Assembly: GCA_020848275.1 (NCBI GenBank)
Contig: JADLAK010000036.1
Location: 62,001-126,000, forward strand
Direction of reading: 5' to 3'
DNA: 64,000 nucleotides
From: Planctomycetota bacterium
Lineage (GTDB): Bacteria; Planctomycetota; UBA8742; UBA2392
In this document: positions 8,819 through 17,956 of the stretch, in pieces
Position numbering within the stretch: position 1 is the first letter of the stretch
Layout of the letters: each line of letters begins with the position of its first letter
The notes under the pieces: generated by a model
What the model was told of the DNA's origin: nothing
What the model saw: only the letters and a program-made list of their open reading frames with translations
Databases searched by the model: none
Translations under genes and position numbers: made by a program

Positions 8819-8847
8819 AGATTAGGGCAACCGCGAGAGAGTGTCAA
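8819..8847 (-). promoter_or_regulatory. Sigma70-type promoter for the bc-type complex operon
   Basis: Read on the minus strand, TTGACA (8847-8842) is followed by a 17-base spacer and TAATCT (8824-8819). The -35 box is perfect and the -10 box matches 4 of 6. It points at the flavodoxin-Rieske gene. Confidence 0.6.
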
Positions 8848-8859
8848 CGCTTTTCGGAC

Positions 8860-8894
8860 ACGCGCAAGACGTGAAAAAATCACGCGTTGCGCGT
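8860..8894. terminator. Hairpin between the PAS gene and the bc-operon promoter
   Basis: Fifteen-base arms (8860-8874 and 8880-8894) pair with two mismatches around a loop of A residues. It follows the stop of the PAS gene on the minus strand, so it may end that transcript. There is no clear T run after it. Confidence 0.4.
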
Positions 8895-8963
8895 GACGTT
8901 TTCGGTGACCATTCGCACCTGCTGCCCGCAAAAAAACGCTGCGGGTCGACCACAGAAGTCCAA

Positions 8964-9446
8964 CTAGCGGCGTTTCCTTTTCGGTGTCTTGCGTTCTTTG
9001 GAAGTGTACTTGGCCTGCGTCAGCACGGCGGATTCGCCCTGCAACGACGGTACGCCGCTGATGTCCGTGAGCACACCGCAAAAGCCGACGGGCTCTTTCG
9101 TCTTGGGGTCGCGCAACGCGTGGGCAAATACCAGCGCCTGGAACACTTCGCCGCTGGCGCGCACCAGCCTGTAACGCGCGGTGACGGCGATGTCAGCCTT
9201 TGCGACGATTTCAGCGAACTCGTCAACCACATCAAGGTCCTCAGGCAAGATTACCGAAGCAGCGAAATGTCTTTTGTTATCAATGAAATCGGCCGGCTCG
9301 TAGCCAAGCACGCTTCTCAAAGTTGGAGTGATGTACCTCATCGTGTACAGGCCATCGTTCTCGCAGATATAGGCCACTCCAGGCAAGCATTGCTCGATTG
9401 GCCCGAGGGACGCAACCCCTTTGGTTTTTTTCGGTTGTGCCTTCAT
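8964..9446 (-). CDS. Stand-alone PAS-domain protein
   Basis: This is a 160-residue protein made almost entirely of one PAS domain. The segment LPGVAYICENDGLYTMRYIT, followed by LRSVLGYEPADFI, is typical of the PAS_3-type fold, and YRLVRASGEVFQALVFAHAL with FCGVLTDIS completes it. There is no kinase, GGDEF or DNA-binding domain; the tail is short and basic (KERKTPKRKRR), so it may bind nucleic acid or an acidic partner. The ATG at 9446 has GAGGGG eight bases upstream and is preferred to the in-frame ATG at 9500. It lies upstream of the bc-type operon but has its own hairpin after it, so co-transcription is not assumed. Ligand and partner are unknown. Confidence 0.8.
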   Translation of the reverse strand: MKAQPKKTKGVASLGPIEQCLPGVAYICENDGLYTMRYITPTLRSVLGYEPADFIDNKRHFAASVILPEDLDVVDEFAEIVAKADIAVTARYRLVRASGEVFQALVFAHALRDPKTKEPVGFCGVLTDISGVPSLQGESAVLTQAKYTSKERKTPKRKRR

Positions 9447-9554
9447 GTGACGACCCCTCGCCCGCTCAGACCTTGGTGTGTTAGTCACAAAAACCATCAT
9501 GCTAAGATGGAATTGTTTTACTTCTACGTCGTATAGTACGCAAATAAAACGAAG

Positions 9555-9578
9555 ACCGCCGCATAACTTCGCGGCGGT
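9555..9578 (-). terminator. Rho-independent terminator of the small minus-strand ORF
   Basis: On the minus strand ACCGCCGC and GCGGCGGT form a perfect 8-bp stem with an 8-base loop, followed by CTTCGTTTTATTT. It lies 27 bases after the stop of the small ORF at 9606-9794, which supports that ORF being transcribed. Confidence 0.6.
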
Positions 9579-9605
9579 TCAACAGCTTTATCGCGGTTCT
9601 ACCGG

Positions 9606-9794
9606 TTATGCGGCGCGGTTGTGATCGATGCGGTCGGGGCCGGCTTCGAACACGCGGCGGGTGTTAACCCGCTTGATCAATTGGCGAAGTTCGACGTGGC
9701 GCTGTTGCGCCGCCTGGCTTGAGGCCGTGAGTTGCTGCAGGCGAGTGGTCCTGTGCTCGCTGTTCGGCTTCGTGGTTGTGTGTTGGCTTTCCAT
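9606..9794 (-). CDS. Small hypothetical protein (62 residues)
   Basis: I do not recognise this protein. From the ATG at 9794 it has 62 residues, rich in Gln, Arg, Thr and Asn (LQQLTASSQAAQQRHVELRQ), with no membrane span or cysteine. A longer form from 9869 is open but begins with unlikely sequence. The only support for it being real is a weak GGGA upstream and a clean terminator just downstream at 9555-9578. It fills a gap of about 460 bases between the PAS gene and the lipoprotein gene at 9914. Confidence 0.4.
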   Translation of the reverse strand: MESQHTTTKPNSEHRTTRLQQLTASSQAAQQRHVELRQLIKRVNTRRVFEAGPDRIDHNRAA

Positions 9795-9913
9795 GTTCTG
9801 GTCCCAACGTCCTGTGTTTCTAACGATAATTACCGGGCGGCGGTTGCGTCTGTTACAAAGAATGACCAAAATGTGAACCGGCGGTTCCCCAGTCTTTCCC
9901 CAAACAGAGCGAC

Positions 9914-10381
9914 ATGACCAAACGCGTCTATTTGCCGGTCGCAGTGTTGATGCTTTCCCTGTTGTTGGGCGGTTGCGGCCCGAGTTTCAGTTCGCCCGAC
10001 GGCGCTGTGCGAATTTACGTCACCGCCATCAAGGACAAAGACAAGGACAAGCAGATTTCCGCGCTGTGCCGCAAGGATCGAGAAGAAGCGCGTTCTGCCG
10101 GCAAGCCGCGAAAGGGGCTAAACCCGCCCAACCTCGATACCGCGGAACTCGAGTACAGCCAGCCGGTCATCAACGAGGACGGCACCGCCATCGTGACCGT
10201 CACGGCGAAGCTGCAGAACAACAAAGGCGCGAGCAAATTCACTTACGTGCTGATAGACGAAGACGGCTCATGGAAAATCAGTATCGCGAAAACCCAGGAA
10301 TACCAGCGCGGCGGCACAAGCACCGGCGGCGGCGCGCGCAATTTCCGCGATGGCGACAAAGATGTTGAAGCTGACGGGTAG
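9914..10381 (+). CDS. Small secreted lipoprotein, possible NTF2/DUF4878-like fold
   Basis: The 155-residue protein starts with a lipoprotein signal peptide (MTKRVYLPVAVLMLSLLLGGC, lipobox LGGC, Cys21). The mature part reads like a small alpha+beta domain: SSPDGAVRIYVTAIKDKDKD is followed by strands AIVTVTAKL, TYVLIDEDGSWKIS. This ordering, a helix pair followed by strands ending in DGxWKI, is seen in lipoproteins of the DUF4878/NTF2-like class; that assignment is only by pattern. The tail is Gly-rich and disordered. No strong Shine-Dalgarno is visible. Function unknown; the neighbour at 10449 is also exported. Confidence 0.8.
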   Translation: MTKRVYLPVAVLMLSLLLGGCGPSFSSPDGAVRIYVTAIKDKDKDKQISALCRKDREEARSAGKPRKGLNPPNLDTAELEYSQPVINEDGTAIVTVTAKLQNNKGASKFTYVLIDEDGSWKISIAKTQEYQRGGTSTGGGARNFRDGDKDVEADG

Positions 10382-10448
10382 CTTCGCTTGCCCGCATTAC
10401 CTTTAATGGAACCTGCCGGGCCCCGAAGCTGCTCCCTTGGCGAATTTC

Positions 10449-11801
10449 ATGCGCCTGCGCTGTTGGTTTTTGTTGGTCTTGCTCCTGTTGTCCGGCGGCC
10501 TTCGCGCCGACGACGGGGCGCCGTTACCCTATCTGCGGTCGCAGCGGGGATATCACGTTCCCACGTTAGAACTCGCCCGCGCCTGCCTCGATCAGGGCCT
10601 GGTCTCCGAGTGCCGAAAACTCTGCGCGACTGTTCAGGAGGAAGCGAAGGGTGCCAAGGAAGCTGAAGCCGCCGCGGCGCTGCTTAAGGAAATACCCGCC
10701 GAGAAAATCGACGCGTACTCGGCCAAATCCTGGGGCGCCTATCTCGACCAGCGCGAGGCGCTTGTAGTGCGTCGCGGTGCCGCCGCGTTTGCGAAACTCG
10801 GCGCCAATGGCGCGCTGATTGTCCTGGGAGCCGACCCCAACAACGCCGACGCCCGCAAGGCATTGGGCGAGGAATGGGTCGGTGGCGTTGGCTGGTGCAA
10901 GCGCGCCGAGGCCGAGCGCCTGAAGCCGTTGTGCATCAAGGCTGCGGACGCCGTCGAAAAAGCGCCATATGATGCAACTTGGGAAAAGCCCTACATCCTT
11001 GTCGGCCTTCACTTCACGCTGGTGACCGATTTACCCTGGCCGCGGGCTCTCAAATATTCACGGCTGCTTGAGCGCTACCACGCCGTGTTCGTCGAGAAAA
11101 TGGGCGACGTTGTGCCGACACGTTCTCAGCCCAATGTGGTGTACTGCTGCCGCATGTCCAAAACGTTTGTCGATTACTCGGCCAAGTGCGGGCTGGACTT
11201 CACGGATCAGCACTCGGGCATGTACGTGCAGCACATAGGCGTCCCGGTAATCAACGCCGAGCGATGCGATTACGTTGGCCAGAAGAACGGCAGCAAAGAC
11301 AACCTTGCCCGCACTCTTTACCACGAATGCACCCATCGCCTTATCGATGTCGGGCTGCGCGGCTCAGGCGACGAAGAACGCTGGGCAACCATCGGGTCGA
11401 AGGAACACGCGTGGATTGTCGAGGCCGCGGCGATTGTTTTCGAAGGGCTCGAAATGGGCGACAAGGGTTATGAGCTCAAGGGCCTCGAGTTTCAACGCAC
11501 CTACACCATCAACAAATACTTCCGTCCCAAGAAGCAGGTGCCCGACGCCAAGTCCATCATGTTGCAGGGCTACTTCGAGTTCGCGGCGGAGACTCCGGTC
11601 AGTTCTGCGCAAAAGTATGCCGTTGCCGGCAGCATCGGCTGGTACTGCCTCTTCCACAAACCCAAGGAATACCGCATGGCGTTTCTGGGGTTGATGGTCG
11701 ATTACTACCGCGGGGATACCGCCTGTCGTGACTTCAAGGCGCGCTTTGGCACCGATATCGAGCCTTTCGTCAAGGAATGGACGGAATACGTCTTGAAGTA
11801 G
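10449..11801 (+). CDS. Secreted HExxH protein, putative metallopeptidase
   Basis: The protein has a signal peptide (MRLRCWFLLVLLLLSGGLRA) and about 430 mature residues. The segment TLYHECTHRLID contains His292-Glu293-Cys-Thr-His296, a zincin HExxH motif. About 30 residues on, IVEAAAIVFEGLEM provides glutamates (325, 332) that could be the third zinc ligand, as in gluzincins. This layout resembles the DUF1570/peptidase MA-like proteins common in planctomycetes. The first 170 residues are helical and lack obvious motifs. Cysteines are plentiful (about a dozen), suggesting disulfides. I chose the ATG at 10449 because the signal peptide starts there; an in-frame TTG at 10437 is less likely. The substrate is unknown and activity is inferred from the motif only. 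Confidence 0.75.
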   Translation: MRLRCWFLLVLLLLSGGLRADDGAPLPYLRSQRGYHVPTLELARACLDQGLVSECRKLCATVQEEAKGAKEAEAAAALLKEIPAEKIDAYSAKSWGAYLDQREALVVRRGAAAFAKLGANGALIVLGADPNNADARKALGEEWVGGVGWCKRAEAERLKPLCIKAADAVEKAPYDATWEKPYILVGLHFTLVTDLPWPRALKYSRLLERYHAVFVEKMGDVVPTRSQPNVVYCCRMSKTFVDYSAKCGLDFTDQHSGMYVQHIGVPVINAERCDYVGQKNGSKDNLARTLYHECTHRLIDVGLRGSGDEERWATIGSKEHAWIVEAAAIVFEGLEMGDKGYELKGLEFQRTYTINKYFRPKKQVPDAKSIMLQGYFEFAAETPVSSAQKYAVAGSIGWYCLFHKPKEYRMAFLGLMVDYYRGDTACRDFKARFGTDIEPFVKEWTEYVLK

Positions 11802-11868
11802 TCGCGCCCGTGTCGGAACCTGCGCGCAAGTGGTATCCTTACAGCACTCAGCGTTGACGGAGACTCCC

Positions 11869-13218
11869 ATGACTTCGGGCGAAGTGGAAAGATTAGTTGA
11901 ACGGCTTAAGGACAAGGACGCAGGCGTGCGGCGTTCCGCCGCCGAGGCCCTCGGGAAGATCGGCCCTGAAGCGTCTTCGGCAGTTTCCTCGCTGGCCAAG
12001 GCCTTGCATGACAAGGACAAGGAGGTCGTGTTCGACGCGGCATTTGCCCTGGGCCGCATCGGCGGCGCCGCGGTTCCTTCGTTGATCGCTACATTAAAGG
12101 AAGGCGATCGTTATGTGCGCCGCCGCGCGCTTGAGTCGTTGCGCATGGTCGGCCGCGAAGCCGTGGCCGCAGTGCCTGCCCTGATTTCCGAACTCAAGGA
12201 CACCTTCAGCGAACTGCGCTGTTACGCCGCCGAGGCCGTACGCAAAATCGGCCGCGCCGCCAAAGACGCCATTCCCGTCCTCGTCGAGATGCTCAAGGAC
12301 GAAAAAGTTGACGTACGCCGCGCTGCGGCGGAGGCGCTGGGCGACATGGGCCCCGACGCCGTTCTTCCGCTTGGCGCAGCATTGCGCGATGACGACCCGA
12401 ATGTCCGCTTCGATGCCGCGTTTGCGCTTGGCAAAATCGGCAAGGGCGCCGGCGGCGCCGTGCCGGCGCTGATCGAGTGCGTCGAAGAAGACACCGAGGC
12501 TGTGCGCTTCATGGCCGCTGAGGCATTGGGCAAAATCGGCCCGGCCGCCGAAGTCGCCGTGCCTGCGCTGACGCGCGCACTCAAGGACCCCGACAACGCG
12601 GTGCGCGCCGCAGCGGCGAAGTCGCTTGGCCGCATCGGCATGGGTGCTGTGCCCGCGCTGATTCGCACGCTCAAGGACAACGACGTGCGTGTGGCGCGCC
12701 GCGCCGTGATGGCGCTTGGCAGCATTGGCCCAGACGCCCGCGACGCGGTGCCGGCGCTGATTGAGTTGCTCGACAAGGAAGCCTTGTGCTCTCACGCCGC
12801 CGAGGCGCTTCGCAACATCGGCCCTGACGCCCGTGACGCGATCCCCGCGCTGGTCGAAGCGATGAAGGACGAAAAGGGCGACGTCAGCCGCATGGCGGCC
12901 GAGGCGCTTGCGGCCATTGGCCGTGAGGCCGTGACTTCGCTGGCGCGCGCCCTGGACAAAGGCAATGGCCACGTTCGCCGCCGTGCGGTAACCGCAATTC
13001 GTGGAATTGGCAAGGACGCCAAGGGCGCGATTGCGGCGTTGATCACGTCCCTCAAGGACGAGGACGAGTACATCCGCTTCACCGCGGCCGAGGCGCTGGG
13101 CCGCATTGGTTCAGCGGCCAAGGAAGCGATCCCGGCGCTGACCGAAGCCCTGCGCGATGAAGATGAAGACGTGCGCTACTGGGCCGGCGAATCGCTCTGG
13201 AAGATCAGGGGCGAATAA
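11869..13218 (+). CDS. HEAT-repeat (PBS lyase-type) protein
   Basis: The 449-residue protein consists entirely of about fourteen HEAT-like repeats of some 31 residues with the pattern VPALIxxLKDxDxxVRRxAAEALGKIG. There is no signal peptide or membrane span, so it is probably a cytoplasmic scaffold or part of a regulatory complex. The ATG at 11869 follows a GGAG Shine-Dalgarno and is preferred to an upstream start at 11830. The DNA repeats are diverged, so they are not recent copies. A TG-TATCCT extended -10 at 11831-11839 may be the promoter, but no -35 is clear. PBS-lyase HEAT repeats occur in phycobilin lyases, but tandem arrays like this one are generic binding solenoids. Confidence 0.85.
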   Translation: MTSGEVERLVERLKDKDAGVRRSAAEALGKIGPEASSAVSSLAKALHDKDKEVVFDAAFALGRIGGAAVPSLIATLKEGDRYVRRRALESLRMVGREAVAAVPALISELKDTFSELRCYAAEAVRKIGRAAKDAIPVLVEMLKDEKVDVRRAAAEALGDMGPDAVLPLGAALRDDDPNVRFDAAFALGKIGKGAGGAVPALIECVEEDTEAVRFMAAEALGKIGPAAEVAVPALTRALKDPDNAVRAAAAKSLGRIGMGAVPALIRTLKDNDVRVARRAVMALGSIGPDARDAVPALIELLDKEALCSHAAEALRNIGPDARDAIPALVEAMKDEKGDVSRMAAEALAAIGREAVTSLARALDKGNGHVRRRAVTAIRGIGKDAKGAIAALITSLKDEDEYIRFTAAEALGRIGSAAKEAIPALTEALRDEDEDVRYWAGESLWKIRGE

Positions 13219-13222
13219 AATC

Positions 13223-13300
13223 GTGTTACGTGTTTCGTGCTACGTGTTTCGGGATTGAACCGCCCTCCCGAAGCACGTAGCACGTTGCACGTGGCACGCG
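13223..13300. repeat. GT-heptamer inverted repeat 3
   Basis: The left arm is GTGTTAC, GTGTTTC, GTGCTAC, GTGTTTC, GGG (13223-13253). The right arm on the minus strand is GTGCCAC, GTGCAAC, GTGCTAC, GTGCTTC, GGG (13267-13298). The loop is only 13 bases. It begins five bases after the HEAT-gene stop and ends 40 bases before thrC, and could form a strong hairpin on either RNA strand. Confidence 0.88.
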
Positions 13301-13340
13301 AAGTAGGTTATGTAGGCGTTCGAAAGCAAGGAATTGGACC

Positions 13341-14582
13341 ATGAGCACCGCCACGACCACGTTGGGCCTTAAATGCCGCGAGTGCGGCACCGAATACAAG
13401 GACGCGCCGCAACATGTTTGCGGCAACGACTTCGCCCCGCTGGAAGTCGCTTACGACTACGACCGCGTCAAGAAACTCATGACGCGCGACGCGCTGGCCA
13501 AGCGTCCCTTTAACATGTGGCGCTACGGCGAATTGTTGCCGGAATCGGAGCCCGTCAGCGGCTTCTTCACTGGCGGCACGCCGCTGGTTCACGCAAAAAA
13601 TCTCGGCAAGCAACTGGGCATCGCCAGGCTCTACCTGAAATTCGACGGCGTATGCGGCCCTTCCCTTTCCTTTAAGGATCGCGTGGTCGCGGTCTCGATC
13701 GCACGCGCCAAACGCTTTGGCTTCACGACGGTCGGTTGCGCCAGCACCGGCAACCTTGCCAACGCCGTGGCCGCGCAGGCCGCGCAGGCCGGCCTCAAGG
13801 CAGTCATCCTGATCCCCAAAGATCTGGAACCCGCGAAAGTCGCCAACACGCAAGTGTATGGCGCGACGCTGATCAAGATCGACGGCCACTATGACGACGT
13901 GAACCGCCTGTGCGCCGAGATCGCCAACGACACGAAAATCGGCATCGTCAACGTCAACCTGCGCCCGTATTACGCCGAGGGCAGCAAGAGCATGGGCTTT
14001 GAAATTGCCGAGCAGCTCGGCTGGCGCGCGCCGGACAATCTGGTCACCTGCATGGCGGGCGGTTCTCTAATCAACAAGCTTAGCAAGGCCTTCAACGAAC
14101 TCGATAAGATCGGCCTGATGCTGTCTGAAGTGAAGACGAAGTTCTTCGGCGCGCAGGCCGCGGGCTGCAACCCGATTACTGAGGCGATCAAGCGCGGCAG
14201 CGACCTGATCAAACCGGTCAAGGCGCCGAAAACCATCGCGCGCAGCATCGCCATCGGCAACCCCGCCGACGGCTACTCTGCGTCGCGCCTGTGCCTCGAC
14301 TCCGGCGGCGGTGGCGATGACGTGACCGACCCGGAAATTGTCGACGCGATGAAGCTGCTCGCGCGCACGGAAGGATTGTTCACGGAAACCGCGGGCGGCG
14401 TCACGGTCGGCACCTTCCTCAAGCTCGTCAAGGCCGGCAAGATCAACAAGGCCGAGACCACCGTGTTGTGCATCACCGGCCAGGGCCTCAAGACCCTCGA
14501 TCCACTGCTGATACCGGGGATTCTTCCCGACGCGCCGATCATCAAGCCGTCGCTGTCCGAATACAGGAAGCTGGCGATTTAG
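13341..14582 (+). CDS. thrC: Threonine synthase
   Basis: Threonine synthase converts O-phosphohomoserine to threonine with pyridoxal phosphate in the cytoplasm. The 413-residue protein has the fold-type II signature CGPSLSFKDR with the Schiff-base Lys112, the substrate-binding CASTGNLANAVAA loop, and GGSLINKL near the phosphate site. The N-terminus carries Cys12, Cys15 and Cys27, a rubredoxin-like knuckle seen in some archaeal and planctomycete-type enzymes. AAGGAA lies just upstream of the ATG. The stop codon overlaps the end of the convergent addA gene by four bases. No other threonine-pathway gene is next to it. Confidence 0.93.
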   Translation: MSTATTTLGLKCRECGTEYKDAPQHVCGNDFAPLEVAYDYDRVKKLMTRDALAKRPFNMWRYGELLPESEPVSGFFTGGTPLVHAKNLGKQLGIARLYLKFDGVCGPSLSFKDRVVAVSIARAKRFGFTTVGCASTGNLANAVAAQAAQAGLKAVILIPKDLEPAKVANTQVYGATLIKIDGHYDDVNRLCAEIANDTKIGIVNVNLRPYYAEGSKSMGFEIAEQLGWRAPDNLVTCMAGGSLINKLSKAFNELDKIGLMLSEVKTKFFGAQAAGCNPITEAIKRGSDLIKPVKAPKTIARSIAIGNPADGYSASRLCLDSGGGGDDVTDPEIVDAMKLLARTEGLFTETAGGVTVGTFLKLVKAGKINKAETTVLCITGQGLKTLDPLLIPGILPDAPIIKPSLSEYRKLAI

Positions 14583-17500
14583 GCTTTCGTTTCCACTTCG
14601 ACAACGCGCGTCTTGGCGTCGAAGCGCGTGGGGTCCGTGAAGCAGATGTAAGTGCGAATGCTCTGCGGCGTGCGGCCGCGGGCCCTCAGTGTCGATGCAA
14701 GCAGTTCGCGATATTCGCCTAGTTGCTCGCGATATTTCATCGCTGCGACTTGCGACGAGTCGCCGGGTCCAAGCACGTCGGTCTTGAAATCGATGATTTC
14801 GTAATCGCGGTCGTCGATTACGCGCAGCAGGTCAAGGCGGCGTTCAACCGTTTTGCCATCGCGTAATCCAAAAACGCGCCATTCGCTGAGTTCGTGCCGC
14901 GCCTTGCGCCGCAGCGCCAGCGCGTCGCGCACGCAAATCAAATGCGGCTCGACCTCGCTTGCGCGCGCGCCAAGGGTGTCCAGCCGCAACATGCCGATCT
15001 CGATATCCTGTTTGACGCCGCGGCGCTTGAGGTATTGCTCGATTGCGCCGTGCACCAGCACACCTGTCTCGACGGCGCGCGGGTCGAAAGTTGCGGCGGC
15101 GGCCGGCTCGGCAAGCGGCGCGACCAGGCGCGTCTCGACCGGCCTGCGTAGGTTCAACCGATTGTCGCGCAAGGCTTGCAAGACGCGCTCAATTTCGGGG
15201 GTGTTCGAGATCGCGGGCGTGCGCTCGATTGTTTCGTGCCACTGCACCCGGACGCTTGCGTTGTCGACCTGCGCGCCCCAGGCGTTGGCGCGCAGTGATT
15301 GCAGCACTTCGTGCGCCCAGGATTCGCGCGGGTTCTCGACGCTTTCGGCGCGCACCGTGCCGATCAACACCAGGCGTTTCATCGCGCGCGTGAACGCCGT
15401 GTAAAACACGCGCTTTTCCTCGGCGACATCGCGCTCGCGGCGTAACTGCGTTGCGTGCCACGCGGCGAAATCCGGCCGCCATTGACCTAGCTCGTCGCCC
15501 ACCTGCACGCGCAGGTACAGGCCCGCGGGGTGGCCGGCCTCGGGCAGCGCGCGCAACAAGCCTGTGTCGGGCGGGTAGCGTTCGTTGCCGAGGTCCGGCA
15601 CGATCACCGCCGGGAATTCCATGCCCTTTGATTTATGGATGGTCATCAGGCGCACGCCGTCGGTGTCGGGTGCTGCCTGCGCTTCATCGTCATCGCCTTC
15701 CATGCGTTCGCGCAGTTCGCGGCAGACCACGGCAAGCGACGGCGACGCAATCGCGCCCACGACGTCGACCAGCCGCTCGAGATTGGCCAGCCGCTGCTCC
15801 GCTTGCGGGCCGACGCCCACGGCCAGCGCGTAGCCGCAGGCTGAAAACGCACACGATAGCAGGTTCGCCGGCGGTTCGCGGTCGCTCCGCCGGCGCAGGT
15901 CCTCCAGCATCGAAAAGAACCGCGCTTGGACGTCGCCTTCCTCGCCGCTCGGGCGCGCCCGCCGCACGCGCAGCAGCAACGGGTCGCGCGTCTGATCGTT
16001 CAGCGCGATGTCGGTCAGCGCGCGGTCAGACAAGCCGCAAAATGGTGAGCGCAGCAGGCCCAGTGCCGCAATGTCGTCGCCCGCGTCAACCAGCACACGC
16101 AGCAGGTTCACGCAATCCAGCGCCTCCTGCGTCTTCAGCAGGCCTCCCTGGTCATGCAGCAGCAGCGGAATTCCGTGGCGCGCAAAGGCGGCGCGGAAGT
16201 CGCCGTTGTTCGTGCCGCGGCGCACCAGCACCGCAATGTCGCGCCAGGCAAAACCGTCGGCGCGCAACGCCGCGGCGCGTTGGGCTGTGAGTTCGGCTTC
16301 ATCGTCGTTGCGCCGGTCGTCATCGTCTTCGTTGCGCTTGGGGGCGCGAAGCACATGTAGTTCCGCGCAAAGTTTAGCGCCATTGTCGTCGGCAACACCG
16401 GCAATCAGCCGCTGGGCGGGGGCGTCAAAACGCCTGCTGCCGCCCAGCATGCGCTCGAACAAATCGTTGCCGAACGCAAGCAGCGGGGGACGTGAACGAT
16501 AATTGGTGTCCAGGCTGACGACACCGGCGCGCCGCGGAGTCAAGTCTTGACACGTCAATCCAAAGGGAAGCTGTTGCGCGCGTTTGGCCAGGTCTGTGTT
16601 GCGCGCGGGAATGCGGCTGCGCGCGTCGTTGAAGACGCCCACGTCGCTTCCGCGAAAGCCGTAGATCGCCTGCTTCGCGTCGCCGACGGCAAACAGCCGG
16701 CCCGGTCGATGATGGCGCGCGCTGAGCAAGTCAAAGAGCGCGAACTGCGTGGGGTTGGTGTCCTGAAATTCGTCGATCAGCAGATAACGCACGCCCGAAA
16801 CAACTTCGTCCGCAACCGTCGATGTTTTCAGCAGCGCCAGCGTTCGCAACTCAAGTTCAAGAAAGTCGAGTCGTCCCGCGCATTCTTCCCCAAAAGCGCG
16901 CACCACGGCGTCGAACACGGTCTTGAGATGAATCAGCGCTCGGCCGACCAGCCGCTCGTGTTGCTCGTCAAGTTCAAAGACCTCGGGTGCGTCGGCCAGC
17001 AGTTCGGCAACGCGCATCAACGCTTCGCGAACTTCCGGCAGGCCCGGCGTCACGCCCTTCCAGTTCGCCGTCGCGCCGGCCTTGCCGAATTTTCGCGCCT
17101 CGCCGGCTTTGGTCAGCAACGCCGCACAAATCGCGCCGCGCGCATTGGCTCCTGGCAAGCCCTTCAGGCCAGCTTCGACCGCGGTCATAACTTCCTTCAG
17201 CGCGTCGCCATCTTTGGCTTGTTTTGCCGCGGCAACAGGCAGTTTGTGCAACTCAACGACGACCGGCGCCAGCGCCTCTGTGGCGGCATCATCCGCCAGT
17301 TTGCGCCGGCGGGCGATTTCGGCGTCGGGGTCCGCCCATGCGGCGCACGAAAGTTTGAGCGCGGGCCCGGTTGCGTGCCGCTCCGCGAGCATGCGTCCAA
17401 GCGTCGCGCCAAGTCCCTGTAACGTGGTGAGGCCGCCGAGGAATTCCAGCGCGTCGCGTAGCGCCGTGTCCTTTTCGGCGGGCGCGCGTTGCAACACGTT

Positions 17501-17956
17501 GGCCACGGCGGCGCGGCGGGCGCGCACTTGTTCGCGTGGGTCCATCAGCGGCGCGCCGGGCTCAAGGCCCGCTTCCCAGGCGTAGCGCCGCAGGACGCGA
17601 TGGCAGAAGGCGTGCACGGTGCTGATGGCGTTGCGGTGGAATTCCGCCCGTGCGCGAATCAAACGTTCGCGGCGGTCCTTGGCGCCGGGAAGGTCCGCAA
17701 GCTGCGCTATGCGCCCGTCGAGATATTGCTGTACACGCGCGCGCATTTCGGCGGCGGCGCGATCAGTGAACGTGAACGCAACGATTTCCGGCACCGCGGC
17801 GCGGCCTTCCTCAATAAGGGCGAGGTAGCGCAGGGCCAGCACGCGGGTTTTGCCCGCGCCGGCACCCGCGTCGACGAGCAAATCGCGGTCGAGGTCCAGC
17901 GCCGCGCGTTGCGCGTCGTTGAGGCCCTCGCATTCAACAGGTGGCGGCGGATTCAT
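14579..17956 (-). CDS. addA: AddA-type ATP-dependent helicase/nuclease subunit A
   Basis: This 1125-residue UvrD-family protein is the motor of an AddAB-type double-strand-break resection enzyme. Visible motifs in order: Walker A DAGAGAGKT (29-37), FTFTDRAAAEMR (motif Ia), YLLIDEFQDTN (391-401, Walker B), GDAKQAIYGFRGSD (motif III), TNYRSRP (motif IV), IHKSKGMEFPAVIVPDL (motif V) and VFYTAFTRAMKRLVLIG (motif VI). The C-terminal RecB-like nuclease has RRLDLLRVIDDRDYEIIDFKTD, with the Asp and Lys of the D-(D/E)xK site. The ATG at 17956 overlaps the stop of the upstream addB by ATGA, which fixes the start and shows translational coupling. It ends tail to tail with thrC. Confidence 0.9.
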   Translation of the reverse strand: MNPPPPVECEGLNDAQRAALDLDRDLLVDAGAGAGKTRVLALRYLALIEEGRAAVPEIVAFTFTDRAAAEMRARVQQYLDGRIAQLADLPGAKDRRERLIRARAEFHRNAISTVHAFCHRVLRRYAWEAGLEPGAPLMDPREQVRARRAAVANVLQRAPAEKDTALRDALEFLGGLTTLQGLGATLGRMLAERHATGPALKLSCAAWADPDAEIARRRKLADDAATEALAPVVVELHKLPVAAAKQAKDGDALKEVMTAVEAGLKGLPGANARGAICAALLTKAGEARKFGKAGATANWKGVTPGLPEVREALMRVAELLADAPEVFELDEQHERLVGRALIHLKTVFDAVVRAFGEECAGRLDFLELELRTLALLKTSTVADEVVSGVRYLLIDEFQDTNPTQFALFDLLSARHHRPGRLFAVGDAKQAIYGFRGSDVGVFNDARSRIPARNTDLAKRAQQLPFGLTCQDLTPRRAGVVSLDTNYRSRPPLLAFGNDLFERMLGGSRRFDAPAQRLIAGVADDNGAKLCAELHVLRAPKRNEDDDDRRNDDEAELTAQRAAALRADGFAWRDIAVLVRRGTNNGDFRAAFARHGIPLLLHDQGGLLKTQEALDCVNLLRVLVDAGDDIAALGLLRSPFCGLSDRALTDIALNDQTRDPLLLRVRRARPSGEEGDVQARFFSMLEDLRRRSDREPPANLLSCAFSACGYALAVGVGPQAEQRLANLERLVDVVGAIASPSLAVVCRELRERMEGDDDEAQAAPDTDGVRLMTIHKSKGMEFPAVIVPDLGNERYPPDTGLLRALPEAGHPAGLYLRVQVGDELGQWRPDFAAWHATQLRRERDVAEEKRVFYTAFTRAMKRLVLIGTVRAESVENPRESWAHEVLQSLRANAWGAQVDNASVRVQWHETIERTPAISNTPEIERVLQALRDNRLNLRRPVETRLVAPLAEPAAAATFDPRAVETGVLVHGAIEQYLKRRGVKQDIEIGMLRLDTLGARASEVEPHLICVRDALALRRKARHELSEWRVFGLRDGKTVERRLDLLRVIDDRDYEIIDFKTDVLGPGDSSQVAAMKYREQLGEYRELLASTLRARGRTPQSIRTYICFTDPTRFDAKTRVVEVETKA

